Of a DNA stretch of 64,000 nucleotides, positions 19,224-27,812 are shown one piece after another. Position numbers and translations under genes: made by a program. The notes below the pieces were generated by a model. It saw nothing but the letters and a program-made list of their open reading frames with translations. It was not told the origin of the DNA and did no database searches. Source of the DNA: Methylobacterium terricola (lineage in GTDB: Bacteria > Pseudomonadota > Alphaproteobacteria > Rhizobiales > Beijerinckiaceae); NCBI RefSeq assembly GCF_006151805.1, contig NZ_VDDA01000001.1, forward strand, positions 124,001-188,000, written 5' to 3'. Position 1 is the first letter of the stretch. Every line of letters starts with the position of its first letter.

Positions 19224-20007
19224 ACGAGGGTATGAGATCGGGATTGTGCTGACGTGAGAGCCGGTCCGCCGTGTCCAGACACCCTGCCCATCGTCGATGA
19301 GCCCTCCCGATACCGTCCGACGTACTTCGGGAACTTCCCATTCTCACGCCGCAACCCTGGCGAAGACGCCCGCACAGGGCGAAACCGGCCCTTGCTCGAT
19401 TGGCCGCTGCCGATCCCCGGAGCCGCCCTCCCGCGCCCGCCCTGTCCACTGACGCAGGGTCCGGAATGGTGGGGAAACCGTGCATGATCCGGTCCCCGAC
19501 CGGTCGCCCATCCCCGCTGTCCCCGATGTACGCCGCTCCGCCGATCCTCGTGCCATCCACCGCCGACGACCGCGAGTGGCGCCACCACACGGCGCGGTCG
19601 AGGGTCGGCCTCGCCCCGATGCCTTCGTTCCCGGATCAGTCGCTGCCGGGGCGTACTTCACGAACGGTTCGCCATGATCCTGATCCACGTCAGCCGTCGT
19701 CCCGCATCGCCCGATCCATCCCATCCGTTCCTGAATCCGCTCGTACGATGCGAGGTCTGACGAGTCGAGAACGCGATCCTCCACCCCGGAGAGTCCCACA
19801 GGAAAGCTTTCACGAGTCACGTCCTGCCGCTCCCGCTCCCTTCGACAGATGCGGTGGCCAGGTGATTCGTTCCGATGAGGCCTGTGGACTCCGGTGGACG
19901 CTCGTGGACGGCGACTCGACTCGGGTCTTCTCGGTTCGGGGGCTCGGTCGATGGGTGCGGACTCGGGGCGTGAGTCGTTGTCCGGCTTTTCCCCAGAATG
20001 CACCGCT

Positions 20008-20038
20008 TAGAGTGTTACAGGAATCTTTATGGATTTAG
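20008..20038. promoter_or_regulatory. AT-rich patch, candidate DNA-unwinding element
   Basis: A 31-bp stretch containing TTACAGGAATCTTTATGG, about two-thirds A+T in a region otherwise near 70% G+C, lies 57 bp before the first iteron. AT-rich segments next to iterons are where plasmid origins typically melt. Assignment is by position and composition only. Confidence 0.45.
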
Positions 20039-20094
20039 GCGCTTCGGCGGCGGCGATTCCCGAAACGCGCCCAAATGCTTAATGCGAGTCGGCC

Positions 20095-20227
20095 GTTCCC
20101 GTTGTGCCGAGGATCTGTCCCCGTTGTACCGCGAGTCCTGTCCCCGAAGTGCCGTGCCGGCGTTCCCGATCGCACGGTGCCCGTTCCCGAAGTGCCGATC
20201 CGACCCTGCGGCGTTCCCGAAGTGCCG
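20095..20227. repeat. Iteron array of replication origin (six direct repeats)
   Basis: Six direct 15-bp repeats of consensus GTtCCCGaaGTgCCG start at 20095, 20117, 20140, 20162, 20183 and 20213. Spacing is 22, 23, 22, 21 and 30 bp, so most lie two helical turns apart on the same face. The fourth copy (GTTCCCGATCGCACG) is degenerate. They lie immediately downstream of repA, the usual arrangement of an iteron origin bound by a winged-helix initiator. A seventh, inverted copy (CCGTACATCGGGAAC) is at 20300-20314 next to the repA stop codon. Confidence 0.8.
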
Positions 20228-20299
20228 AGTCCACCCGACTCGTTCACAGGGATTCCGGGGATTTCTCCTCGGGCACCCCCCGTCCCCATGGCCCCGGAC

Positions 20300-20314
20300 C
20301 CGTACATCGGGAAC
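20300..20314 (-). repeat. Inverted iteron copy next to repA stop
   Basis: CCGTACATCGGGAAC is the reverse complement of GTTCCCGATGTACGG, matching the iteron consensus at 14 of 15 positions when its variable bases are allowed. It lies 73 bp from the last direct copy, in opposite orientation. Confidence 0.6.
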
Positions 20315-20322
20315 GGGAGGCC

Positions 20323-20331
20323 TGTGGATCA
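20323..20331 (-). promoter_or_regulatory. DnaA-box-like sequence overlapping repA stop
   Basis: TGTGGATCA is the complement of TGATCCACA, one mismatch from the DnaA box TTATCCACA. Its place at the edge of the iteron region supports a role in loading host DnaA, but a single 8/9 match could be chance. Confidence 0.4.
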
Positions 20332-21420
20332 GTGGGCGTCGCGCACGAAGCGCTCGGCGAAGCCCAGGAAGGCGCTCTCGTAGTTCTTCGGCTCGCGGTC
20401 GGCATCGCCTTCGAGCCAGTGGTCGAACTCGGTCTTCAGCCCGTAGACGTCCCAGCCCGGATGGGCCTTGCGGCAGAGCGCGATCGTCTCATCCGACAGG
20501 TGGCGGAACAGCGGCAGCTCCTGTGCCGCCTTCGGCTTGCGGGTGCGCTTGGTGGGGCTCTTGGGCTTCGGCGCGGCAGCGATCAGGATCTCGTCGGTCA
20601 CGAGGTCGCGGCGGATCATCCGCAGGTGCGGCTCGCCGCGCTCCTTGTCCTCGATCCGCAGCACGAAGCCCGGCAGCTCGTCGGCCTTGGCGATCTTGGC
20701 GATCTCGAACTTGAACCGGCGATAGGTGCCCTCGGCGCCCGACTTCTCGAACAGGGTCGGCAGGCTGATGGCGAAGCCCCCCTCCCCTGCCCCGCCGGCA
20801 TGCTTGCGGGCGATGCGGTAGAGCCAGCGCTCGCGTCCGCCGGTGATGCCGAAATAGGCGGGATCGATGGCGAGCACGCCGCCATCCATCAGCACGCCCT
20901 CGTAGAACCAGTCCGACAGGGTGATCGACATGCCGCGGCTGGCATTGGTCTCCTCGTCGATCGTGTCGTCGAACGAGTCGATCCAGCTGAACTGGCGCTC
21001 CTTGCGCTTGGCCTTCTCGGCCCGGATGTTGGTGCGCACCGAGGTCGATTGCAGGCGAAACAGCGCGTCGCGCAGGAGCTTGTACTGCCGCCCGCCAGTC
21101 TCGCGGCCGATGCCCTTCAGGAGGTCGTAGGGCATGAAGTTCAGCTTGCGCGGGATGTCGTTGCGGCCGCGCTTCTTCATCTCGCAGATCGTCGAGGCGG
21201 CCCAGATCAGGATGTCGGCATCCCAGATCGTCGCCATGCCGTAGGCCTGGTTCGGCAGCACCCGCACCCAGACCGAGCCGTCCGGGCTCGTATAGTCGAT
21301 CTCCTTCAGGCGCTTCTGCTTGGCGATCGAGAAGAACGGCCGCTCCATCGTCTCCCGCTGGTCGCGGAAGTGCACGAAGGGCACCACCATGTCGATCTGG
21401 TCGTTGCGCCGATGGCTCAT
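20329..21420 (-). CDS. repA: Replication initiator protein A (RPA family)
   Basis: A 363-residue protein of the RPA replication-initiator family (PF10134) found on alphaproteobacterial plasmids. Conserved stretches are MVVPFVHFRDQRETMERPFF at the start, WDADILIWAAS, GGRQYKLLRDALFRLQSTSV, WIDSFDDT and LDPAYFGITGGRERWLYRIARKHAGG-like text through residue 230; a basic, proline/lysine-rich segment follows near residue 285. It should bind the iterons just downstream and recruit the replication machinery. An in-frame GTG lies two codons before the chosen ATG at 21420. No clear Shine-Dalgarno is visible, consistent with low expression of initiators. Confidence 0.88.
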   Translation of the reverse strand: MSHRRNDQIDMVVPFVHFRDQRETMERPFFSIAKQKRLKEIDYTSPDGSVWVRVLPNQAYGMATIWDADILIWAASTICEMKKRGRNDIPRKLNFMPYDLLKGIGRETGGRQYKLLRDALFRLQSTSVRTNIRAEKAKRKERQFSWIDSFDDTIDEETNASRGMSITLSDWFYEGVLMDGGVLAIDPAYFGITGGRERWLYRIARKHAGGAGEGGFAISLPTLFEKSGAEGTYRRFKFEIAKIAKADELPGFVLRIEDKERGEPHLRMIRRDLVTDEILIAAAPKPKSPTKRTRKPKAAQELPLFRHLSDETIALCRKAHPGWDVYGLKTEFDHWLEGDADREPKNYESAFLGFAERFVRDAH

Positions 21421-21709
21421 CGTCACGCCCGTGTCATGCCCGCATCCGGCAGCCCCGGCCCCTGCCGCGCCGTGCCGCTCCCTGCCGTCGTGCCGTCCAA
21501 CATCCCGCTCATGCCGACGACGCTAGGACCCGCCCGCCTTCCAAATCGTGGACGCCAATGGGTTTTCGGAGGTCGTCCCCGATCCTCTTCAATCGCGGTT
21601 AACGTCGATTCCGGATTGCGGCGTTCGTCCAGGCGGCCGGCGCGGCCCGGAACTTCCCCCGCCCCCGCGCCGTTCTCCCGCAACAGCCAAGCTCAGCCTG
21701 AGACCTCCC

Positions 21710-22114
21710 ATGCGCTTCGTCACCGCCGCCCTCCTCCTCGCCACCAGCCTCACGGCCGCCCAGGCCCAGGGCACCGTCCGGGGCGCACAGGACGGTGCGG
21801 CAAGGGGCGAGGCGATCGCCGGACCGGTCGGGGCGGTGGTGGGGAGCGCCATCGGGGCCGCCGTCGGCACCGCCAACAGCATCCTGGGCATCGACCGGCG
21901 CGAGCGATTCCGCATCTACGCCGCCGGCGAGCGCCGGCCCTCCTTCGCGTATCAGGGGCCGATCCGCGCCGGCACCGTGCTGCCGCCCGAGGGCGTGATC
22001 TACTACGACGTGCCGCCGGAATTCGCCCTCAAGGGCTACAACTACACCATCGTCAACGACCACCCGGTCCTGGTCGAGCCGGGCACCCGTCGCATCGTCG
22101 AGGTGATCGACTGA
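21710..22114 (+). CDS. DUF1236 family periplasmic protein
   Basis: A 134-residue protein with a Sec signal peptide (RFVTAALLLATSLTAAQAQ, cleavage near residue 20) followed by a glycine/alanine-rich segment (EAIAGPVGAVVGSAIGAAVG) that resembles a membrane-inserting hairpin. The C-terminal half, PPEGVIYYDVPPEFALKGYN through PVLVEPGTRRIVEVI, is the DUF1236 signature common in Hyphomicrobiales. Function unknown. The ATG at 21710 was chosen because the signal peptide starts there. Divergent from repA with a 289-bp gap. Confidence 0.85.
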   Translation: MRFVTAALLLATSLTAAQAQGTVRGAQDGAARGEAIAGPVGAVVGSAIGAAVGTANSILGIDRRERFRIYAAGERRPSFAYQGPIRAGTVLPPEGVIYYDVPPEFALKGYNYTIVNDHPVLVEPGTRRIVEVID

Positions 22115-22192
22115 CGGGGATAGGCCGCGATCGTTCGTGACGCCGGGGCCGGGTTCGGGGTAAGAGCCGGTAGGAAGAAACCCCCGTCCGGA

Positions 22193-24505
22193 ATGTCACG
22201 CCCCTCCGATCCTCCGAGCGTCGTCTGCGACCCTGGCCGCCTGGCCGCGCTCGAGGCTCACGCCGTCCTCGACACCCTGCCCGAGCAGGGCTTCGACGAC
22301 GTGGTGCGACTGGCGAGCCGCCTGTGCGACACGCCGGTCGCGCTGGTGAGCCTCGTCGCCGGCACCCGGCAATGGTTCAAGGCCCGCACCGGCTTCCCCT
22401 TGGCCCAGACCGACCTCGGCCGCTCGGTCTGCGCCCACGCCCTGACGCAGCCGGATTCGCTCCTCGTCATCCCGGACCTGACGCAGGACCCGCGCACCCG
22501 CGACAACCCGCTCGTCACCGCCTCGCCCGGCATCCGGTTCTATGCCGGGGCGCCTTTGCGCACGCCGGAGGGGCACGTCCTCGGCACGCTCTGCGTGATC
22601 GACTACGTGTCCCGGCCCGAGGGCTTAAGCGCGACCGAGGCGGACGACCTCCGCGCCCTGGCGCGCCAGGTGACGGGCCATCTGGCGATGCGCCGGGCGG
22701 CCGCCGAGCGCGAGGCGGCGCTGCGGGCGGTGCAGGCCACCGAGGAGCGCTACCGCCTGGCGGCGCGCGCCACCAACGACGCGATCTGGGACTGGGACTT
22801 CGCCACCGACCACGTGCTGTGGAACGAGGCGCTGCAGGCCGCCTACGGCCACCCCCTCGCGGAGGTCGCGCCGACCGGGGCGTGGTGGATCGACCATATC
22901 CATCCCGACGACCGCGCCCGGATCGACGCCTCGATCCACGCCGTCATCGACGGCGCCGGGACGGTGTGGAGCGACGAGTACCGCTTCCGCCGCGCCGACG
23001 GCTCCTACGCCGACGTCCTCGACCGCGGCTCTGTGATCCGCGACGCGGCCGGCCGGGCGATCCGGATGATCGGCGCCATGCTCGACCTCACCGAGCGCCG
23101 GCGCGCCGAGGCGGCCCGGCGCGATTCCGAGCGCCGGCTCGATCTCGAGCGCAGCCTGCTCAAGTCGGTCTTCCGGCAGGCGCCGGTCGGCATCTCGGTC
23201 GCCGGGACCGAGCCGGGCGCGCCGAACCTGATCAATGCCCGGGCCGAGGCGATCCTGGGCCACAGCCTCGGCGGGCCGGCGCTCACCCGCTACCAATCCT
23301 TCCGCGCCGAGCATGCCGACGGGCGCATCTATGCCCCGGACGATTACCCGTCCCTGCGCGCGCTCCGGGAGGGCGCCGTGGTGACCGGCGAGGCGATGCG
23401 CTACCGCAACGCCGCGACCGGCGCCCTGCGCCTGCTCGAAGTCTCCAGCGCCCCGGTGCGGGACGAGGACGGGACGATCCGGGCGGCGGTCACGGTCTTC
23501 CTCGACGTGACCGAGCAGCGCCGGGCCGAGGCCCAGCTCCGTCGCCTCGCCCTCGTCGCCGAGCAGTCGAGCGACTTCATCGCCATCGCGGATGCCGACG
23601 GCATCATCGACTACGTCAACCCGGCCGGCCGCGCCCTGGTGGGCCTGAGCGAGGACGCGGCGCGGGGAGCGCATCTCACCGACGTCTTCGCCCCCGAGGA
23701 CCTGCCCTTCGCCGAAGGAACCATCCTGCCGGCGATCCGGGCCGGCGGCAGCTGGAGCGGGGAATACCGCCTGCGCCATCTCGCCAGCGGAGCCGTGGTG
23801 CCGGTGCGCTACAACCTGTTCGCGCTCCGCGGTCCCGGCGGCGGCTTCGAGGGCTTCGCGGCGGTGAGCCACGACATCTCGGCCCGCAAGGCGGCCGAGG
23901 CGCGGCAGGAGATCCTCAACCGCGAGCTGAGCCACCGGCTCAAGAATACCCTGGCGATGGTGCAGGCGGTCGCCGTGCAGACCCTGCGCAACGCCACCGA
24001 CCCGGCGGCGGCCCGCGACGCGCTCGTCGCCCGCCTGGTGGCGCTCGGCAAGGCGCACGACATCCTGCTGACCGGCGAGGGCGAGAGCGCCGACCTGCGG
24101 GCGGTGCTCGAGGGCGCGCTGGCGATCCACGACGACGGCCGCCCCGGCCGGTTCCGGCTCCAGGGCCCGCCGGTGCCCTGCGGCGCCCGGGCGGCCCTGT
24201 CGCTGACCCTGATGGCGCACGAGCTCGCCACCAACGCGGTCAAGTACGGCGCGCTGCGCCATCCCGACGGCTACGTCACCCTCGACTGGGCCGTCGCCGG
24301 CCGCGCCGGGCCGGTCCTGTCGCTGCGCTGGCAGGAGCATGGCGGGCCCCCCGTGACGCCGCCCGCCCGCAAGGGGTTCGGCTCGCGCCTGATCGAGCGG
24401 GGACTCGCCGGCACCGTCGACGGCGAGGTCGCCACGCATTACCCGCCCGAGGGCGTGGTGTGCACGCTCACCGCGCCGCTGGCGGAGCTGCTGACGGGCG
24501 AGTGA
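22193..24505 (+). CDS. GAF/PAS sensor histidine kinase, HWE family
   Basis: A 770-residue soluble sensor kinase without membrane segments. An N-terminal GAF domain spans about residues 20-165, followed by three PAS domains (about 185-302, 325-440 and 446-565). The HWE-type core starts at NRELSHRLKNTLAMVQAVAV, with phospho-acceptor H581; the ATPase region has MAHELATNAVKYGAL and WQEHGGP, the H and WxE features that name the family. HWE kinases often sense light, redox or general stress in Alphaproteobacteria. No response regulator is adjacent, so it is an orphan whose partner is elsewhere. Confidence 0.9.
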   Translation: MSRPSDPPSVVCDPGRLAALEAHAVLDTLPEQGFDDVVRLASRLCDTPVALVSLVAGTRQWFKARTGFPLAQTDLGRSVCAHALTQPDSLLVIPDLTQDPRTRDNPLVTASPGIRFYAGAPLRTPEGHVLGTLCVIDYVSRPEGLSATEADDLRALARQVTGHLAMRRAAAEREAALRAVQATEERYRLAARATNDAIWDWDFATDHVLWNEALQAAYGHPLAEVAPTGAWWIDHIHPDDRARIDASIHAVIDGAGTVWSDEYRFRRADGSYADVLDRGSVIRDAAGRAIRMIGAMLDLTERRRAEAARRDSERRLDLERSLLKSVFRQAPVGISVAGTEPGAPNLINARAEAILGHSLGGPALTRYQSFRAEHADGRIYAPDDYPSLRALREGAVVTGEAMRYRNAATGALRLLEVSSAPVRDEDGTIRAAVTVFLDVTEQRRAEAQLRRLALVAEQSSDFIAIADADGIIDYVNPAGRALVGLSEDAARGAHLTDVFAPEDLPFAEGTILPAIRAGGSWSGEYRLRHLASGAVVPVRYNLFALRGPGGGFEGFAAVSHDISARKAAEARQEILNRELSHRLKNTLAMVQAVAVQTLRNATDPAAARDALVARLVALGKAHDILLTGEGESADLRAVLEGALAIHDDGRPGRFRLQGPPVPCGARAALSLTLMAHELATNAVKYGALRHPDGYVTLDWAVAGRAGPVLSLRWQEHGGPPVTPPARKGFGSRLIERGLAGTVDGEVATHYPPEGVVCTLTAPLAELLTGE

Positions 24506-24530
24506 GGGGCGTCCCCTCCCCTCCCCTTCC

Positions 24531-25730
24531 CTACGCCGCCGCCACGCCCCGCTCCGGCCGCGCCCGCAGCACCGCGAGCCCGCCCCCGCTGACCACCAGG
24601 ATCACCGCCGCATACAGGTCGGCGGTCGTCGCGTAGCCGAGGCTGCGGGCGAGGAAGCCGGCGCCGACCGCCGGCAGGCTGAAGGCGAGGTAGCTCTGGA
24701 CGTAGAAGGCGGCGAGCAGGCCGGCGCGCTCGTCGGGCCCGGCGAGGGGCATGATCGTGCCGAGGCAGCCGAGGAAGCTGGCGCCGAAGCCGCCGCCGGT
24801 GACGAGCGTGCCGAGGATCAGCACCGGCACGCTGGCCAGATGGATGCCGGCGACCACGATGACGACGCCGAGCGCCGTCGCGAGCACCCCGAAGGTCAGG
24901 TTGTCCCGGGGCGTCCGGCCCCGGCGCACGCTCACCGAGACCGCCCCGGCCACCATCAGCGCGGTGACGACGGCCCCGCCGGTGAGCGGCGCCCGGCTGC
25001 CGGTGGCCGCCGCGACGACCGAGGGCACCAGCGAGAGGTAGAAGCCGCCGAGCGTCCAATTGGCGAGGTTGATCGGCGTCACCAGCGCCAAGGAGCGCCG
25101 GATATGGGGCGGGACGGCCATGCGGGGCCTGAGCGAGGCGAGCGCCCCCGGCCGCGTCGCCGCGCTCTCGGGGATGAGCCGGACCGCCAGCGCCAGCCCG
25201 GCGAAGACGCAGGCGAGCAGGCCGTAGACGAGGTGGAGCGGCAGCGGCGCGACCTGGATCAGCGCGCTGGCGCCGAGCGCGCCCACCGCCATGCCGGCAA
25301 GCGGCGCCACCGCGTTGACGACCGGGCCGCGGGCACGGTCGACATCGACCAGGGCCGCGCCGAGGGAGGCGGCGGCGATCCCGGTGGCGAGGCCCTGGAC
25401 GATCCGGGCGACGACGAGCCAGGCGGCGCCGTAGCCGACGAGCAGGAACAGCCCCATGGCGACCGCCTCGAGGAGCAGCGCCCCGGCGATCACCGGCCGG
25501 CGCCCGAGATGGTCGGACAGCGAGCCGGCGACGAGCAGCGCCTTGAGCAGGGCCACCGCGTAGACCGCGAAGACCAGGGTCACGAAGACCGGCGAGAGCG
25601 CCAGGGTCTCCTGGTAGATCCGGTAGAGCGGCGTCGGGGCCGCCGCGGCGGCGAAGAACGCCCCGAGCGTCACGGCGTGGACGCCGAGCGGGTCGAGCTG
25701 CCAGGATCCTTGACCTCTGCGCATCGCCAT
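24531..25730 (-). CDS. MFS transporter
   Basis: A 399-residue integral membrane protein with about 12 transmembrane segments. The GSLSDHLGRRPVIAGALLLEAVAM loop between TM2 and TM3 is the classical MFS motif A, and a central ESAATRPGAL loop splits the two six-helix halves. The divergent TetR gene and two operator repeats in the 76-bp gap suggest an inducible drug or metabolite efflux pump. The substrate cannot be predicted. Start ATG 25730; an ATG two codons later is also possible. Confidence 0.88.
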   Translation of the reverse strand: MAMRRGQGSWQLDPLGVHAVTLGAFFAAAAAPTPLYRIYQETLALSPVFVTLVFAVYAVALLKALLVAGSLSDHLGRRPVIAGALLLEAVAMGLFLLVGYGAAWLVVARIVQGLATGIAAASLGAALVDVDRARGPVVNAVAPLAGMAVGALGASALIQVAPLPLHLVYGLLACVFAGLALAVRLIPESAATRPGALASLRPRMAVPPHIRRSLALVTPINLANWTLGGFYLSLVPSVVAAATGSRAPLTGGAVVTALMVAGAVSVSVRRGRTPRDNLTFGVLATALGVVIVVAGIHLASVPVLILGTLVTGGGFGASFLGCLGTIMPLAGPDERAGLLAAFYVQSYLAFSLPAVGAGFLARSLGYATTADLYAAVILVVSGGGLAVLRARPERGVAAA

Positions 25731-25737
25731 GCCCCTT

Positions 25738-25801
25738 AAAGCAAACCCGTTGCGTTAACGATCTAGAGCCGCGGGGTGCTAAAAGCAAATTCTTTGCGTT
25801 T
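25738..25801. promoter_or_regulatory. Paired operator repeats between MFS and TetR genes
   Basis: Two near-identical sites, AAAGCAAACCCGTTGCGTT at 25738-25756 and AAAGCAAATTCTTTGCGTTT at 25782-25801, are each imperfect palindromes of form AAAGCAAA-n3-TTTGCGTT. They lie in the 76-bp gap between divergent genes, one against each start codon. This is the classic arrangement for a TetR-family repressor controlling itself and its transporter. Confidence 0.75.
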
Positions 25802-25806
25802 GGAGG

Positions 25807-26385
25807 ATGGCGGCGATGGCGGAGAGGGAGGCGGGACCGCGCCCGGGCGGGCGCAGCGCGCGCGTCCAGGCCTCGGTCCACCGCGCCGTGCGGGCGCTGC
25901 TCGCCCGGATGGACCGGGCCGAGGTCACGATCCCGCTGGTCGCCGCGGAGGCCGGCGTCACGCCCTCGACGATCTATCGCCGCTGGGGCGAGCTGAACGA
26001 GCTTCTGGCCGATGTCGCGGTCGAGCGGCTGCGCCCCGACATGGTGCCGGTCGAGACCGGTAGCGGGCGGGGCGACCTCCTGGCCTGGGCCGAGCAATAT
26101 GCCGAGGAGATGTCCTCGGGCCTCGGCCGCGAGATGATCCGCGACGTGCTGGCGGCGGAGGGCGCCGCCGGTCCCCGGCGCTGCTGCTGTTACGCCCGCC
26201 AGCAGATCGCCGTCATCGCCGACCGCGCCGCGACCCGCGGCGAGGCGTTTCCGGATCTCGACGCGGTGCTCGACGGCGTCATCGCGCCGATCCTGTTCCG
26301 GATCCTGTTCGACGAGGCGCTGGGGGGTGAGCGGGTCGGGGTGCTGGTGGAGGGGGTGTTCGCGGGGTTCGGGCGGCGGGCATGA
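25807..26385 (+). CDS. TetR family transcriptional regulator
   Basis: A 192-residue repressor with an N-terminal helix-turn-helix (about residues 38-66: VTIPLVAAEAGVTPSTIYRR) and an all-helical C-terminal ligand domain containing an odd RRCCCY cysteine triplet near residue 125. Its start is 76 bp from the divergent MFS gene, and the operator pair lies between them, so it probably represses both. Ligand unknown. Confidence 0.88.
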   Translation: MAAMAEREAGPRPGGRSARVQASVHRAVRALLARMDRAEVTIPLVAAEAGVTPSTIYRRWGELNELLADVAVERLRPDMVPVETGSGRGDLLAWAEQYAEEMSSGLGREMIRDVLAAEGAAGPRRCCCYARQQIAVIADRAATRGEAFPDLDAVLDGVIAPILFRILFDEALGGERVGVLVEGVFAGFGRRA

Positions 26386-26490
26386 TGACGGCCCGATCCA
26401 GCGGGCGCGCGGCGCAATCCCGGGAACCGCGCCGGCCTCGGGAACGCGCGGGCAGCGTGCCGCTTCGTGCCCTCCCCCCTGTGGGTCCGG

Positions 26491-26520
26491 ATCCCGGGCT
26501 CGGCTGTCGCGGCCCGGGAT
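26491..26520. repeat. Palindromic intergenic repeat (REP-like)
   Basis: ATCCCGGGC at 26491-26499 pairs with GCCCGGGAT at 26512-26520 around a 12-base loop in the gap between the convergent tetR and pepT genes. It may act as a bidirectional terminator, and it shares the CCCGGGAT core with the other REP-like elements. Confidence 0.55.
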
Positions 26521-26550
26521 GACCCGGAGGGTGTCACGGCCGCGGTCGGC

Positions 26551-27798
26551 TCACGACGCGCCCTCCCCCGCCGCCAGCAGGCAGATCCGCCGCGTCACCC
26601 GCCACGCCGTCGCGAAGGCCGGCACCGGCAGGAACTCGAACCGCGAGTGGAAATTATAGGCACCGGTGAAGTAGTTCGGCGTCGGCAGGCCGCGGGCCGA
26701 GAGCGCCGCGCCGTCGGTGCCGCCGCGCATCGGGATCTGGTTCGGCGTGACGCCTTCCGCCGCGAAGGCCGCGAGCAGCAGGTCGACCGGGCGGCGATCG
26801 TCGCCGAGGCTGTCGTGGATGTTGCCGTAGGTGTCGGTGATCCGACACTCCACCCGGCCCGTCGGATAGCGGGCCGCGATCTCGTCGGCGACCGTGTGCA
26901 GGCGCGCCTTGCGGGCGGCGAACCCGTCCTTGTCGAAGTCGCGGATCATCGCCTGCAGGCGGGCCTCGCCGGAATGGGCCTGGAGGCCGTTGAACCAGAT
27001 GTAGCCCTCCCGGCCCTCCGTGTTCTCCGGCGTCTCGGCCCGATCGAAGCGGGCGATGAAGTCGTGCGCCATCAGGAGCGGGTTCACCATCACGCCCTTG
27101 GCCGACATCGGATGCGCGGCGACGCCGGTGAACACGATCTCGGCGCCGGCCGCGTTGAAGGTCTCAAACACCACCTCGCCCACCGCGCAGGCATCGATCG
27201 TGTAGGCGAAGTCGCAGGGAAAGCGCGCGAGGTCGAGGGCCTTGGCACCGCGCAACCCGATCTCCTCGTCGGGCACGAAGGCGACCCGGATGTCGCCATG
27301 CGCGTCCTCCGGCGTCAGGGTGGCGAGCAAGGTCATCAGCACGGCGATCGCCGCCTTGTTGTCGGCCCCGAGGACGCTGGTCCCGTCGCCGACGATCACG
27401 TCCTCGCCGGTCCACGGCGCGATCTCCGGGTGCTCGGCCGCCCGCAGCCAGATGTCCCGCTCGCGGTTGAGGCAGAGGTCGCCGCCGTCGAAGCGCAGCA
27501 CCTGCGGACGGATCTCGGGCGAGAGCCCGACATCGACGGTGTCGAGATGGGCGACGAAGCCGATCGGCGGCACGCCGGGCCGGGTGCCGGGCTTTCGCGC
27601 CGTCAGGATCGCCTGCGCGTCGAGCTCCACCTCGGTGAGGCCCAGATCGCGCAATTCCCCGGCCAGCAGCTCGGCGAGCGCCCGCTGGCCCGGGGTGCTC
27701 GGCAGGGTGGTCGCGCGGGCATCGCTCTGGCTCGCCACCGCGAGGTAGCGGACGAAGCGCTCGACCAGTTGCGCCCGCAGGGCCGTCTCGTCCGGCAT
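26551..27798 (-). CDS. pepT: Peptidase T (tripeptide aminopeptidase)
   Basis: A 415-residue M20 metallopeptidase that removes N-terminal residues from tripeptides in the cytoplasm. Zn ligands and catalytic residues lie in GFVAHLDTVD (H84, D86), VLGADNKAAIAVLM, PDEEIGLRGA and TIDACAVGE, with the C-terminal NFHSRFEFLPV typical of PepT. Length matches the family. An ATG at 27810 would put the GAGG motif directly against the start, so 27798 is preferred. The GST gene ends 14 bp upstream, suggesting co-transcription. Confidence 0.92.
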   Translation of the reverse strand: MPDETALRAQLVERFVRYLAVASQSDARATTLPSTPGQRALAELLAGELRDLGLTEVELDAQAILTARKPGTRPGVPPIGFVAHLDTVDVGLSPEIRPQVLRFDGGDLCLNRERDIWLRAAEHPEIAPWTGEDVIVGDGTSVLGADNKAAIAVLMTLLATLTPEDAHGDIRVAFVPDEEIGLRGAKALDLARFPCDFAYTIDACAVGEVVFETFNAAGAEIVFTGVAAHPMSAKGVMVNPLLMAHDFIARFDRAETPENTEGREGYIWFNGLQAHSGEARLQAMIRDFDKDGFAARKARLHTVADEIAARYPTGRVECRITDTYGNIHDSLGDDRRPVDLLLAAFAAEGVTPNQIPMRGGTDGAALSARGLPTPNYFTGAYNFHSRFEFLPVPAFATAWRVTRRICLLAAGEGAS

Positions 27799-27812
27799 GG
27801 TCCGGTCCATCC

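Larger units (their letters stand above)
19010..20094. other. Long gene-free region flanking the replication origin
   Basis: Just over 1 kb between hutU and the iterons without a credible gene; frames on both strands give arginine- and proline-rich translations with no domain features. It holds two strong palindromes (19109-19146 and 19198-19223), one isolated inverted iteron-like sequence at 19320-19334 and an AT-rich patch at 20008-20038. Together with the iterons it probably forms the origin-proximal non-coding region of the replicon. Confidence 0.55.

Noticed and set aside
19344..20003. Frames of about 210-220 residues on both strands between hutU and the iterons
   Set aside because: Arg/Pro/Ser-rich composition, no domain motifs; a by-product of high GC content in non-coding DNA.
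20056..20070. Extra iteron ATTCCCGAAACGCGC
   Set aside because: Only about 10 of 15 positions match and the spacing breaks the phase, so it was not counted.
20035..20307. 90-residue glycine/threonine-rich frame on the minus strand
   Set aside because: It is the translation of the iteron repeats (recurring Gly-Thr-Ser-Gly-Thr); no ribosome binding site or family match.
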